A DNA stretch of 54,426 bases, taken from Flavimaricola sp. (GTDB taxonomy: Bacteria; Pseudomonadota; Alphaproteobacteria; Rhodobacterales; Rhodobacteraceae). The notes beneath the pieces are model-generated. The model did not search any database. It was not told the origin of the DNA and worked only from the letters and a program-made list of their open reading frames with translations. Of the stretch, positions 9,841-18,315 are shown piece after piece. Where the stretch lies: assembly GCA_029255105.1 (NCBI GenBank), contig JAQWWH010000040.1, forward strand, positions 1-54,426. The letters are read 5' to 3'. Position 1 is the stretch's first letter; every line of letters starts with the position of its first letter. A program made the position numbers and the translations under genes.

Positions 9841-9862
9841 CATAAATATCCCCGCCGGAGGC
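9841..9862 (-). repeat. copy of CCTCCGGCGGG-type intergenic motif
   Basis: On the minus strand GCCTCCGGCGGGGATATTTA, close to copies at 19245 and 42588. It lies in the gap between metG and the MFS gene. A CCGCC/GGCGG hairpin (9871-9883) follows on the plus strand. Confidence 0.65.
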
Positions 9863-9936
9863 AGCCTGAGCCGCCAAAGGCGGCGAGGCAAATGAAATTG
9901 CGCCGCAAGGCGCGGCATCAGGATCAGGTTGAAAAC

Positions 9937-11163
9937 CTAGTGGTCATCCCGATTGCGGCCCAGAAGCTGGCCGATCCAGAAAGATGTTCGTGGCGCCCAG
10001 ACGTAGGGCGTGCGCTTCTCCATCGCCGGGCGGGCGCGCATCCGCAAAAGGCCAAAGCCGACAAGCACGATATGGGCCAGCGAGATCAGGGTGAACAGCG
10101 CACCGGGCCCATAGCTCGCGATCAGGGCCGAGCTGATATAGGGGGCACCGATGGCGCCCACGGCGTAAAAGAACATCAGGGCCGCTGAGAGCTCCACCCG
10201 CTCTTCGCTGCTGGCGAAATCATGGGCATGGGCGGCTGACACCGAATAGATCGGTACTGTTGTCATGCCAAAGAGGGCCGCCGCCCCCATCACCCCCAGG
10301 GTTCCCATGCTTGAGGCGCCGATGGTGATCCCGCAGGCCAAGACCGAGGCGACGGATAACCAGATCAACACCCAGCGTCTGTCATACTTGTCGGCCAGCC
10401 AGCCGGCTGGATATTGGGCCAGCGCTCCACCGGCCACATAGGCCGCCAGGAACAGACCGATCTGATCGGCGCCCAGCCCGACCTCGATGCCGTAGATCGG
10501 ACCGACCATCCGGAACGACGCCCCCGAGACCGCCGACACGATGCAACCCGCTACAGCCAGCGGCGACCGCGCCCAGGCCAGCCCGGGACGCAACCGTCCC
10601 TGGGTCGGCAAGGGCGGTTGGGCGGTGTTGCTGACGGCAAGCGGCAGGATCGAGGCGCAGCACAGGATCGTCAGCAGGTTATAGGCGATGTAGGTCTCCA
10701 TATCGGCCAGCGATCCGATCATGAACTGGGCCACAAGGCTCGCCGAGATGTCGACGATCCGGTAGCTGCCCATGGCCCGGCCCCGCGTCTCATTGGTCAG
10801 CCGGGCCTGCAACCAGGCCTCGATCACCGTGTAGCACCCCGCCACGCACAGGCCTGATGCCACCCGCATCAGCGCCCAGGCCACGGGATCGGTGACCAGC
10901 ACATGGGCGGCCAGGCCAATGGCCCCCATGGCGGTGAAACTGGCATAGGCCCGCGAATGTCCGACGCTTGCCATCAACCGGGGGGCAAGCCAGCATCCAA
11001 TGAAAAAGCCAAAGAAATGCGCCGATCCAAGGAAACCGACTTCTCCATTGCTAAAGCCCGCCCCAAGGCCGGTCAGCGCATCAAGGGGGCCAACGCCGCC
11101 GGAGGACAGCTGCAACAGGCAGACCGACAGAAGAAGGGGCACGAAAGTAAGCATCAGGCGCAT
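9937..11163 (-). CDS. MFS transporter (YcaD-like)
   Basis: A 12-helix major facilitator superfamily carrier of the inner membrane; 408 residues from the chosen start. Hydrophobic segments run almost without break from residue 3 to about 375. The MFS loop 2-3 and its counterpart in the second half are recognisable (GWLADKYDRRW after helix 8). The length and the conserved RVASGLCVAGCYTVIEAWL region suggest the YcaD group, whose substrates are poorly known. ATG 11163 places the first helix at once; an upstream TTG at 11205 is in frame and immediately preceded by GAAGGA, so 14 more residues are possible. Divergent from the aldo/keto reductase gene. Confidence 0.8.
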   Translation of the reverse strand: MRLMLTFVPLLLSVCLLQLSSGGVGPLDALTGLGAGFSNGEVGFLGSAHFFGFFIGCWLAPRLMASVGHSRAYASFTAMGAIGLAAHVLVTDPVAWALMRVASGLCVAGCYTVIEAWLQARLTNETRGRAMGSYRIVDISASLVAQFMIGSLADMETYIAYNLLTILCCASILPLAVSNTAQPPLPTQGRLRPGLAWARSPLAVAGCIVSAVSGASFRMVGPIYGIEVGLGADQIGLFLAAYVAGGALAQYPAGWLADKYDRRWVLIWLSVASVLACGITIGASSMGTLGVMGAAALFGMTTVPIYSVSAAHAHDFASSEERVELSAALMFFYAVGAIGAPYISSALIASYGPGALFTLISLAHIVLVGFGLLRMRARPAMEKRTPYVWAPRTSFWIGQLLGRNRDDH

Positions 11164-11339
11164 GACCTGCACATTGTGCCTGTCCCGGCGTCGCCGCAAC
11201 GACAATCCTTCGTCTTTTCAGTCCTGCGCGGTCGTTTCTGGCCAGCCCTTTCCCAAGCACCACGGTCCTTTCGCGCTTGCCACCAGAAGGGGGTGCGCTA
11301 CGGTCCCGTTCAACCAAATCCAACCTTCAGGGACGCTTC

Positions 11340-12380
11340 ATGAAACAGATTGCGCTTGGCCGGACCGGGATGACCGTTTCGGCGTGGTGCCTTGGCACCA
11401 TGACATACGGCAACCAGACACCTCAGGACGATGCCCACCGCCAGATTGACATGGCGCTCGAGGCCGGGATCGATTTTCTCGACACCGCCGAGATGTATCC
11501 GGTCAACCCGGTCACCAAAGAGACGGCGGGCCGCTCTGAGGAAATCATCGGCAACTGGATCGCGGCGCGGGGCCGGGGCGACATGAAGATCGCCACCAAG
11601 GTGGCAGGCCCAAATCCCGGCTTTGTCCGCGATGGCAAAGGCTACGACGGCAAGGTTATCCGCGCGGCGGTCGAGGCCTCCCTGCGCCGGTTGCAGACCG
11701 ATGTCATCGACCTTTACCAGCTGCATTGGCCGGACCGGGGCAGCTATATGTTCCGCCAGAACTGGAGCTTTGATCCTTCGTCCCAGAACCGCGACCGGAC
11801 GCTGGCCCATATGGACGACGTGCTGACCGCGATGTCCGAGATGGTGGCCGAGGGGAAGGTACGTGCCTTTGGCCTGTCGAACGAAAGCTGCTGGGGCACC
11901 ACCCGCTGGATCGACCGGGCCGAGGCGCTGGGTGCGCCTCGCGTCGCATCTGTGCAGAACGAATACTCGCTCATGTGCCGCCTCTATGACACCGACATGG
12001 CCGAAATGTCGGTCAACGAGGACGTGCTCTTGCTGTCCTTCTCGCCCTTGGCCGCTGGTATCCTGACCGGCAAATACCTTGACGGTGCCATGCCCGCTGG
12101 CAGCCGCCGGTCGCTGAGCCCCGATATGGGGGGACGCGTCTCGCCGCGCGAAGAACCTGCCGCCCGCGCCTATGTAGAGCTTGCGGCCCGTCACGGCCTT
12201 GATCCGGTTCATATGGCAATGGCCTGGCAGGGCACCCGTCCGTTCCCGATCTGCCCGATCTTCGGGGCGACCACTGCCACCCAGTTGGAACATATCCTTG
12301 CCGGAGCCGACGTGGTGCTAGGCGACGAGGTCCTCAAGGACATCGCCGCGACGCACAAGGCCCACCCGATGCCCTACTAG
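11340..12380 (+). CDS. Tas-like NAD(P)H-dependent aldo/keto reductase
   Basis: Reduces aldehydes or ketones with a nicotinamide cofactor; physiological substrate unknown. 346 residues form an aldo/keto reductase barrel with the catalytic set D48 and Y53 (DTAEMY), K87 (ATKVAG) and H129 (LHWPDRG). The insertion after the catalytic tyrosine (YPVNPVTKETAGRSEEIIGN) is the hallmark of the E. coli Tas group. ATG 11340 has AGGGAC upstream; 21 further in-frame codons upstream lack a family match. A strong terminator-like hairpin follows at 12388-12424. Confidence 0.88.
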   Translation: MKQIALGRTGMTVSAWCLGTMTYGNQTPQDDAHRQIDMALEAGIDFLDTAEMYPVNPVTKETAGRSEEIIGNWIAARGRGDMKIATKVAGPNPGFVRDGKGYDGKVIRAAVEASLRRLQTDVIDLYQLHWPDRGSYMFRQNWSFDPSSQNRDRTLAHMDDVLTAMSEMVAEGKVRAFGLSNESCWGTTRWIDRAEALGAPRVASVQNEYSLMCRLYDTDMAEMSVNEDVLLLSFSPLAAGILTGKYLDGAMPAGSRRSLSPDMGGRVSPREEPAARAYVELAARHGLDPVHMAMAWQGTRPFPICPIFGATTATQLEHILAGADVVLGDEVLKDIAATHKAHPMPY

Positions 12381-12387
12381 CTGTCCA

Positions 12388-12424
12388 AAGGGGCGGGCGT
12401 GCCATGCGTCCGCCCGCCCCCTTT
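12388..12424. terminator. probable bidirectional rho-independent terminator
   Basis: AAAGGGGCGGGCG and the complementary CGCCCGCCCCCTTT enclose a loop of about 10 bases. It lies between the converging aldo/keto reductase and GNAT genes, with A and T runs at the stem ends on both strands. Confidence 0.75.
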
Positions 12425-12450
12425 GTCCTGTCCCAAAGGCCAATCCGAGA

Positions 12451-12906
12451 CTAGAGGGCCAGCCGGAAGCGCGGCCCGATGGGGGCTGCTTCGTCAAGGC
12501 CCATCGCCCGGTAGGCCGCCTGAGCGCCCCGGTTGTTGGGATGGGTGCCGATGGACAGACCGGCGCAGCCTCTGGCGCGGCCCTCGGCCACCGCCGTGGC
12601 GACGAGGGAGCGGCCCACGCCCTGTGACCGAAACCCTTCCCGCACGTATAGCTGCTGGACATCCAGCGCCCGCTCACCGGTATGCAGGCGGACCCTTTCG
12701 ACGACGGCGGCATAGCCGATCACCCCAGCGGTCGTGGTTTCGGCGAGGAAAGCCCGCGCCGGGGCGCCGCGATCAAAGAACAGGGCCTGTGTCTCTTGCA
12801 GTGTGACCGTGGCGACATCGCCGTGGTAGGCGCTCAGCGCTTTGATAAGGGCGTGCAATTGCGGCAGATCGCTTTGTCTGCAGGGTCGTATGGTGTGCGG
12901 TATCAT
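12451..12906 (-). CDS. GNAT family N-acetyltransferase
   Basis: 151 residues with the GNAT fold: an N-terminal IRPCRQSDLPQLHALI segment, a central beta-strand VQQLYVREGFRSQGVGRSLV containing the acetyl-CoA loop (RSQGVG), and the C-terminal NNRGAQAAYRAMG segment. Acceptor substrate unknown. ATG 12906 is chosen because AAGGAA ends 6 bases before it, whereas the alternative ATG 12912 would touch the ribosome site. The leader contains an intrinsic-terminator-like hairpin 47 bases upstream. Divergent from the BKACE gene. Confidence 0.85.
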   Translation of the reverse strand: MIPHTIRPCRQSDLPQLHALIKALSAYHGDVATVTLQETQALFFDRGAPARAFLAETTTAGVIGYAAVVERVRLHTGERALDVQQLYVREGFRSQGVGRSLVATAVAEGRARGCAGLSIGTHPNNRGAQAAYRAMGLDEAAPIGPRFRLAL

Positions 12907-12953
12907 CTTCATTTCCTTGGGTCTGACCTGGGGTTGGGAACCGCAGGTCCGCC

Positions 12954-12980
12954 AAAGAAAAAGCCGCCCTGCGGCGGCTT
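12954..12980 (-). terminator. terminator-like hairpin in GNAT leader
   Basis: On the minus strand, AAGCCGCC and GGCGGCTT arms (12961-12968, 12973-12980) with a 4-base loop, then a T-rich run TTTTTCTTT. No leftward gene is visible upstream of it in the 296-base gap to the BKACE gene (12907-13202), so it may end a short RNA or act as an attenuator. I see nothing else certain in that gap. Confidence 0.6.
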
Positions 12981-13202
12981 GTGGCAACGATATATGACGT
13001 AGCCGGCCGCTCTATATGCGGACGGTAAAATACCAACGTGTCTGATGGACGGCCTGTGTCATGCGGTATCCATGCCCTTCGATGCGGCTTTGGTCAAGCC
13101 TCAACATCCGCAGGCTGTCGCGAATAGGCTGTTTCGGTCCGTTCCGAGGCTTGTGTTGCCGCGGTGAATGGCGGACGGTCTGCCAAAAGGGAGGGCCCGT
13201 GG

Positions 13203-14117
13203 ATGCCGCTAGAAATGAACAAAGAGGTGTTTATCACCTGCGCCGTGACCGGATCGGGGGGGACCCAGGATCGCAGCCCGCATGTTCCCCGCTCGCCTGC
13301 CCAGATCGCGGCCAGCGCCATTGATGCGGCCAAGGCCGGGGCGGCCATCGTCCATTGCCACGTGCGCGACCCCGACAGCGGCAAGCCGTCCCGCCGGTTG
13401 GATCTGTACCGCGAGGTGACCGATCTGATCCGCGCCGCCGATGTCGATGTGGTCCTGAACCTGACGGCAGGGATGGGGGGTGACATCGTCTTTGGCGGGG
13501 TCGAAGCTCCGCTTCCCGCCGGGCCGGGGACCGACATGGTCGGTGCGACCGAACGGGTCGCCCACATAGCCGAATGCCTGCCCGAGATCTGTACCCTCGA
13601 TTGCGGCACCATGAACTTTGCCGAAGCCGACTATGTGATGACGAACACGCCCGGCATGCTCAGGGCGATGGGCCAGATGATGACCGACCTTGGCGTCAAG
13701 CCCGAGATCGAGGCCTTTGACACCGGCCACCTTTGGTTTGCCAAGCAACTGGTGGAAGAAGGCGTGCTGGACAGCCCCGCCCTTGTCCAGCTGTGCATGG
13801 GGGTGCCGTGGGGGGCGCCCGACGACCTCAACACCCTGATGGCGATGGTCAACAACGTGCCAAAGGACTGGACCTTTTCGGCCTTTGCCCTTGGTCGCCA
13901 CCAGATGGCCTATGTGGCCGCCGCCGTTCTGGCAGGGGGCAATGTCCGGGTCGGGCTGGAAGACAACCTTTGGCTGGGCAAGGGCCAGTTGGCCACCAAC
14001 GCCCAATTGGTCGAACGGGCTGTCGGGATCATCGAAGGGATCGGCGCCCGCGTCATCGGGCCGCAAGAGGTGCGCGAAAAGCTTGGCCTGACCAAGCGGG
14101 CACCGAGGGCGGCATGA
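13203..14117 (+). CDS. BKACE family beta-keto acid cleavage enzyme, probably dehydrocarnitine-specific
   Basis: BKACE enzymes cleave a beta-keto acid with acetyl-CoA, giving acetoacetate and a CoA ester. The 304 residues show the zinc site H51/H53 in VHCHVRDP, the TAGMGGD loop and RVGLEDNLW near the C-terminus. The family has many substrates; two genes downstream lies a carnitine dehydrogenase fused to a thioesterase, and in Pseudomonas the three activities (CdhC, CdhA, CdhB) turn carnitine into glycine betaine, so dehydrocarnitine is the likely substrate here (inference). ATG 13203 follows GGGAGG by about 8 bases. The stop overlaps the lipocalin start (ATGA). Confidence 0.85.
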   Translation: MPLEMNKEVFITCAVTGSGGTQDRSPHVPRSPAQIAASAIDAAKAGAAIVHCHVRDPDSGKPSRRLDLYREVTDLIRAADVDVVLNLTAGMGGDIVFGGVEAPLPAGPGTDMVGATERVAHIAECLPEICTLDCGTMNFAEADYVMTNTPGMLRAMGQMMTDLGVKPEIEAFDTGHLWFAKQLVEEGVLDSPALVQLCMGVPWGAPDDLNTLMAMVNNVPKDWTFSAFALGRHQMAYVAAAVLAGGNVRVGLEDNLWLGKGQLATNAQLVERAVGIIEGIGARVIGPQEVREKLGLTKRAPRAA

Positions 14118-14686
14118 AAGCGATTGCATTTGCCCCGTCCCTGACCCTGACCCTGTCCCTAACCCTTGCGCTTGCGGGTTGCGCCTCCACCTCGGGTGGT
14201 CTGTTTCCAAGCTACCGCAATCAGGAGGTTCCCATCGCCTCCAAAGCCCTGTTCGAGCCTGATCGCTACCTTGGCCTCTGGTACGAGATTGCCCGCTATC
14301 CGGTCTTTTTCGAAAGGGGCTGTGTCGGCGTCACGGCAGAATATGGCGCCCGCGACGATGGCCTGATTTCGGTCCTGAACACCTGCCGGAACGAGGATGG
14401 ATCAGTGCGATCCGTCATCGACGGAACGGCCGAGATTGTCGGCCCCGGCCGGCTGGAGGTCCGCTTTGCCTCTGTCCCGTTCGTGGTGGGCGACTACTGG
14501 GTCCTTTGGGTCGACGAAGGCTATCGTACAGCGGTGGTCGGCGCGCCGAATGGGCGGTCGGGCTGGATCCTGAACCGGGACCCGCAAATCCCGCAGGACC
14601 GGTTGAATGCCGCCCGCGAGATACTGGATTTCAATGGATATGACCTGTCGCAACTGGAAATGGTGTCCCAGCCGACGGCAGAGTAA
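14114..14686 (+). CDS. Blc-type lipocalin lipoprotein
   Basis: 190 residues. The N-terminus is a lipoprotein signal ending LALAGC, so the protein should be anchored in a membrane facing the periplasm. The lipocalin signature is present (YLGLWYEIARYPVFFERGC), followed by strands and the terminal VVGAPNGRSGWILNRDP typical of bacterial Blc. Family members bind lipids or other small hydrophobic molecules. It overlaps the BKACE stop by 4 bases and lies 41 bases before the dehydrogenase, so it sits inside the carnitine operon, an unexpected place for a lipocalin; a role in that pathway is not shown. Confidence 0.88.
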   Translation: MKAIAFAPSLTLTLSLTLALAGCASTSGGLFPSYRNQEVPIASKALFEPDRYLGLWYEIARYPVFFERGCVGVTAEYGARDDGLISVLNTCRNEDGSVRSVIDGTAEIVGPGRLEVRFASVPFVVGDYWVLWVDEGYRTAVVGAPNGRSGWILNRDPQIPQDRLNAAREILDFNGYDLSQLEMVSQPTAE

Positions 14687-14727
14687 TTTGGCGGGCCATA
14701 CAGAGGCGCGCCATAGGAGAAGACAAC

Positions 14728-16191
14728 ATGACAAAGACGGCGGCGATCATTGGGGGCGGTGTCATTGGCGGCGGCTGGGCGGCCCGGTTTCTGTTGATGG
14801 GCTGGGATGTCCGGGTCTTTGACCCCGACCCCGAAGCGGAACGCAAGATATCCGAGGTTCTGGCAAATGCCCGCGCCTCCTTGCCCGGTCTGGCAGACGT
14901 CGCCCTGCCGGCTGAAGGCCGGCTTAGCTATCATGACACCATGTCCGACGCCGTTGCCGGGGCAAGCTGGATTCAGGAAAGCGTACCCGAACGGCTGGAG
15001 TTGAAGCGCAAGGTCTACCAGACCCTGCAAGAGCATTGTGCCGAGGATGCAATCCTCGGTTCGTCCACCTCTGGGTTCAAACCGTCAGAGCTTCAGAATT
15101 GCGCCAGCAGGCCGGGCCAGATCGTGGTGACCCATCCTTTCAACCCGGTCTACCTGCTGCCGCTGATCGAACTTGTCACGACCGAGGCCAACCCGGCCCA
15201 TGTGGTCGATCAGGCCAAGGTGGTTCTGCTAGGTATCGGCTGCCACCCCCTGCACCTGCGCCGCGAGATCGACGCCCATATCGCCGACCGGTTCCTTGAG
15301 GCCGTCTGGCGCGAGGCGCTTTGGCTGATCAAGGATGGCATCGCCTCGACCGAAGAGATCGACGACGCGATCCGCTATGGATTTGGCCTGCGCTGGGCGC
15401 AGATGGGCCTGTTCGAGACCTATCGCATCGCCGGGGGCGAGGCCGGGATGCGCCATTTCGTCGAACAGTTCGGCCCGTGCCTGTCCTGGCCCTGGACCAA
15501 GCTGATGGATGTGCCCGAACTGACGGACGAGTTGATTGACATGATCGCCGATCAATCCGACGCCCAGTCCGGTGCCCATAGCATCCGGCAGCTTGAGCGG
15601 ATCCGCGACACCAATCTGGTCAGCATCCTGCGCGGGCTCAAGGCGCAGGACTGGGGTGCGGGCAAGCTTTTGAATGCGCAGGATCGCCGGATCGGCGGGT
15701 TGCCCGCGACACTGGACGAGGTCGCCGACCTGGCCGCCCCGATCCTTGTGGTGGACCGGGCGGTCCCCCTCGACTGGACGGACTACAACGGCCACATGAA
15801 CGAGGCCCGCTATTTGCAGGCGTTTGGTGATGCGACCGATCGTTTCATGATGCTTGCGGGCTGTGACGCAGATTACATCGCCTCGGGCGGGTCCTACTTC
15901 ACCGCTGAAACCCACATCCGCCATATCGACGAGGTGCGGGCCGGAGCGCGGATTCGCGTCGTCAGCCAGTGCCTGTTGGGCGAGGGGAAAAAGCTGCATC
16001 TGTTCCACCGGATGTACGAAGGCGACAGGTTGCTTGCGACGGGCGAGCATATGTTGATCCACGTCAGCCTTGAGACCCGCAAGGCCAGCATTCCGGATGA
16101 CCGCGTGGCGGTTCCGCTGGCCCGCATTGCGGCGGCCCATGCCGGTCTTTCGCGTCCCGAAGGGGCGGGTGCGGCCGTCGGAGTGCGCTAG
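14728..16191 (+). CDS. lcdH: L-carnitine dehydrogenase fused to a hotdog thioesterase
   Basis: 487 residues in two parts. Residues 1-320 form a 3-hydroxyacyl-CoA dehydrogenase-type NAD enzyme: Rossmann motif GGGVIG at 9-14, catalytic region VVTHPFNPVYLLPLIELV, and a helical C-domain. Residues from about 342 form a 4HBT hotdog domain (LDWTDYNGHMNEARY) that matches the separate thioesterase CdhB of Pseudomonas, which hydrolyses betainyl-CoA. The expected chemistry is carnitine to dehydrocarnitine (N-part) and betainyl-CoA to glycine betaine (C-part), with the BKACE gene doing the middle step. Such fusions are known in alphaproteobacteria. AGGAGA precedes the ATG. The stop shares CTAG with the opposing XRE gene. 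Confidence 0.9.
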   Translation: MTKTAAIIGGGVIGGGWAARFLLMGWDVRVFDPDPEAERKISEVLANARASLPGLADVALPAEGRLSYHDTMSDAVAGASWIQESVPERLELKRKVYQTLQEHCAEDAILGSSTSGFKPSELQNCASRPGQIVVTHPFNPVYLLPLIELVTTEANPAHVVDQAKVVLLGIGCHPLHLRREIDAHIADRFLEAVWREALWLIKDGIASTEEIDDAIRYGFGLRWAQMGLFETYRIAGGEAGMRHFVEQFGPCLSWPWTKLMDVPELTDELIDMIADQSDAQSGAHSIRQLERIRDTNLVSILRGLKAQDWGAGKLLNAQDRRIGGLPATLDEVADLAAPILVVDRAVPLDWTDYNGHMNEARYLQAFGDATDRFMMLAGCDADYIASGGSYFTAETHIRHIDEVRAGARIRVVSQCLLGEGKKLHLFHRMYEGDRLLATGEHMLIHVSLETRKASIPDDRVAVPLARIAAAHAGLSRPEGAGAAVGVR

Positions 16192-17048
16192 TCGAGGGCC
16201 CGACGCAGGGCGATCAGGTGATCGGTCACCGTATGGGCGGGCACTTCTGCTGCCCGGACCAGACCGTCGAAATGGCGGCTGATCGCCTGCACCCGCTCTT
16301 TGTCGCGAAAGGCAAGGTAGTTGCGGCCCAGATAGATGACGGCCAGCAGCGGGCCAAAGACGGTGACCGGGGCGGAGAACAGGCGGCGGGCATCGAACAG
16401 GTAAAGGCGCAGGGTCGGGTAAAGCTGGCTGTGAAGCTCGATCATATGGTCAAGCTGCGCCTTGCGGATGTCGGCGGACAGGTCCGCGTAATAGCCAGTA
16501 CCGGACGCAAAGGCGGTCATCTCATGGACCGGAAGGGCGATTTCGTAGTCTGACCGCGCCCCGCGCATCCACTCCAGCCGGTCCTCACTCGCGCCGATGG
16601 CCTGACCGGTCGTGCGGCCGAGTGACGGGGTATACTCCCACTCCAACATTTCCGGCGTCTTGAGCATATCGGGCAGGCCGGCAGGCACATGGCGGATCTT
16701 GTAGCCCGCGGCCTCCTGGTGCCAGTTGAAGATCTGTTCATCTACCAGCGCCCTGGGCGCCTCGGTGATCGACATGGCGGCGGCGATGAGGTCGGCGGCC
16801 CGTTCCGGTCGGTCCGAAAGACCCAACAGCCAGTCCGATGAGACGCCAAGCGCGCTGGCGCAAGAGGCGACCAGCTGGGCATTGGGAAGGCGGGCCCCGC
16901 CATCCAGCAAAAGCTGGGAAATGGTTGATCGGTCGACGCCCGCCATCCGGGCCAGCCCGCTTTGGGTTTCGCGCCGTTCGTCCATCACCTGGCTCAATCT
17001 TTCCCGAAAAAGCTGAGCGCGGTCCCTTTTGTCGATTTTTGTCACCAT
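16188..17048 (-). CDS. XRE-family transcriptional regulator
   Basis: 286 residues. An N-terminal helix-turn-helix of Cro/C1 type lies at about 29-48 (QSGLARMAGVDRSTISQLL) and is followed by SDWLLGLSDRPE, common after such domains. The remaining 200 residues have no recognised domain and may sense a ligand. Its stop overlaps that of the carnitine dehydrogenase gene, suggesting but not proving that it controls that operon. ATG 17048 has no ribosome site; a TATACT box ends only 4 bases before it, so the message may be leaderless. An upstream in-frame ATG at 17138 would add 30 residues lying over that box and is rejected. Confidence 0.8.
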   Translation of the reverse strand: MVTKIDKRDRAQLFRERLSQVMDERRETQSGLARMAGVDRSTISQLLLDGGARLPNAQLVASCASALGVSSDWLLGLSDRPERAADLIAAAMSITEAPRALVDEQIFNWHQEAAGYKIRHVPAGLPDMLKTPEMLEWEYTPSLGRTTGQAIGASEDRLEWMRGARSDYEIALPVHEMTAFASGTGYYADLSADIRKAQLDHMIELHSQLYPTLRLYLFDARRLFSAPVTVFGPLLAVIYLGRNYLAFRDKERVQAISRHFDGLVRAAEVPAHTVTDHLIALRRALD

Positions 17049-17153
17049 AATAAGTATAATCGCACATCTGATGGATTTTGTTAAGTAGATACCAGATGGC
17101 CGGCCGCTGCGCTGCGGCGCTACGCTTCTCTCATGCAAACAAGGAGTTTTATC

Positions 17154-17387
17154 GTGGAGTCACGCAAGCGAAGCCTGGTCAAGGCGCTGATCTGGAACAT
17201 CATCGGGCTGTCGGTCATGACCCTAGTCGGGCTGGCGATGACCGGATCGGTGGGGCTGGGTGGCACAATGGCGTTGATCAATGCCGCCTTGGGGTTCGCC
17301 ACCTACCTGATCTACGAGCGGGTCTGGGCACGTATCAATTGGGGTCGTATCAATTGGGGTCGTGACAGCTGGGGCGGTGATGTCTGA
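17154..17387 (+). CDS. DUF2061 small membrane protein
   Basis: 77 residues. The conserved ESRKRSLVKALIWNIIG start and two membrane helices (about 14-32 and 36-55) identify DUF2061, an inner-membrane family of unknown function. GTG 17154 is chosen because AAGGAG lies 7 bases before it and other members begin at this point; ATG 17133 is in frame but lies before the ribosome site. The C-terminus has three tandem pentapeptides, RINWG, RINWG, RDSWG, encoded by two perfect 15-base copies and one diverged copy at 17331-17375. The gene end overlaps the desaturase start by 8 bases. Confidence 0.82.
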   Translation: MESRKRSLVKALIWNIIGLSVMTLVGLAMTGSVGLGGTMALINAALGFATYLIYERVWARINWGRINWGRDSWGGDV

Positions 17388-18291
17388 GCTGACTAGCCCT
17401 ACGAAACGCCGCCGCAATGTTGAGTGGCCGACGCTTGGCCTGATTATCCTTTGCTATGCCCTTTGGATCGCGGGGCTGTTCTGGCTATCAGCGGTGTCCC
17501 TTTGGCTGGCTGTGCTGGTGGTGGGTGTTATGGCGGCGTTTCATGGCTCTCTCACCCATGAAGTCATCCACGGGCATCCTTTTGCCAACCGGCGCGTGAA
17601 CGCGGCCCTTGTCTGGCCGGTGCTGTTGTTGGTGATCCCTTTCGCCCGGTTTCGCGATACCCATCTGGCGCACCACCATGATGCAGTCCTGACCGACCCC
17701 TTTGACGATCCCGAAAGCAATTACCTTGACGGCGGTCTATGGGAACGTTTGCCGCGTCCGGTTCAGGCTGTTCTGTCCTTCAACAACCGTCTGGCCGGGC
17801 GGTTGATCATCGGGCCGATCGTGGGGCAGCTGGCCTGGATGTGGAGTGATCTGCGGTTGATGCAGCAGGGTGACCGGCAGGTGCTGCGCGGCTGGCTGTG
17901 GCACATTCCCTCGGTGGTTGCCGTGCTGGCGGTTGTGGCGGTGTCGCCGATGCCTGTCTGGGCCTATCTCCTCGCGGTCTGGATCGGGTTGAGCCTTCTC
18001 AAGATCCGCACCTTCCTTGAGCATCAGGCCCATGAAAAGGCGCGAGGCCGGACTGTCATCATCGAGGACCGTGGTCCCCTTGCCCTTCTGTTCCTCAACA
18101 ACAACCTGCATGTGGTCCACCATATGCACCCAAGGGTGCCGTGGTATCGTCTGCCCGCGCTTTATCGGGCAAACCCTGGGCGCTACCTGGGGTGCAACGG
18201 GGGCTACCGGTTCAGGTCCTATTCAGAGGTGTTTGCGCGATACTTCTGGCGGGCAAAAGACCCGGTCGCGCATCCGCTCTGGCGCCGGTAG
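17380..18291 (+). CDS. membrane fatty acid desaturase family protein
   Basis: 303 residues with several membrane helices and the three histidine boxes of the di-iron desaturase/hydroxylase superfamily: HEVIH at 60-64, HLAHH at 95-99 and HVVHH at 244-248. Members insert double bonds into lipids or hydroxylate carotenoids and alkanes; the exact substrate cannot be read from the sequence. ATG 17380 lies inside the end of the DUF2061 gene, so the two are translationally linked. An earlier GTG in the same frame (17362) would add six residues and is less likely. The EamA transporter follows after 24 bases. Confidence 0.85.
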   Translation: MSELTSPTKRRRNVEWPTLGLIILCYALWIAGLFWLSAVSLWLAVLVVGVMAAFHGSLTHEVIHGHPFANRRVNAALVWPVLLLVIPFARFRDTHLAHHHDAVLTDPFDDPESNYLDGGLWERLPRPVQAVLSFNNRLAGRLIIGPIVGQLAWMWSDLRLMQQGDRQVLRGWLWHIPSVVAVLAVVAVSPMPVWAYLLAVWIGLSLLKIRTFLEHQAHEKARGRTVIIEDRGPLALLFLNNNLHVVHHMHPRVPWYRLPALYRANPGRYLGCNGGYRFRSYSEVFARYFWRAKDPVAHPLWRR

Positions 18292-18315
18292 GGGCAGAGT
18301 GCCATAGGATCAGGC

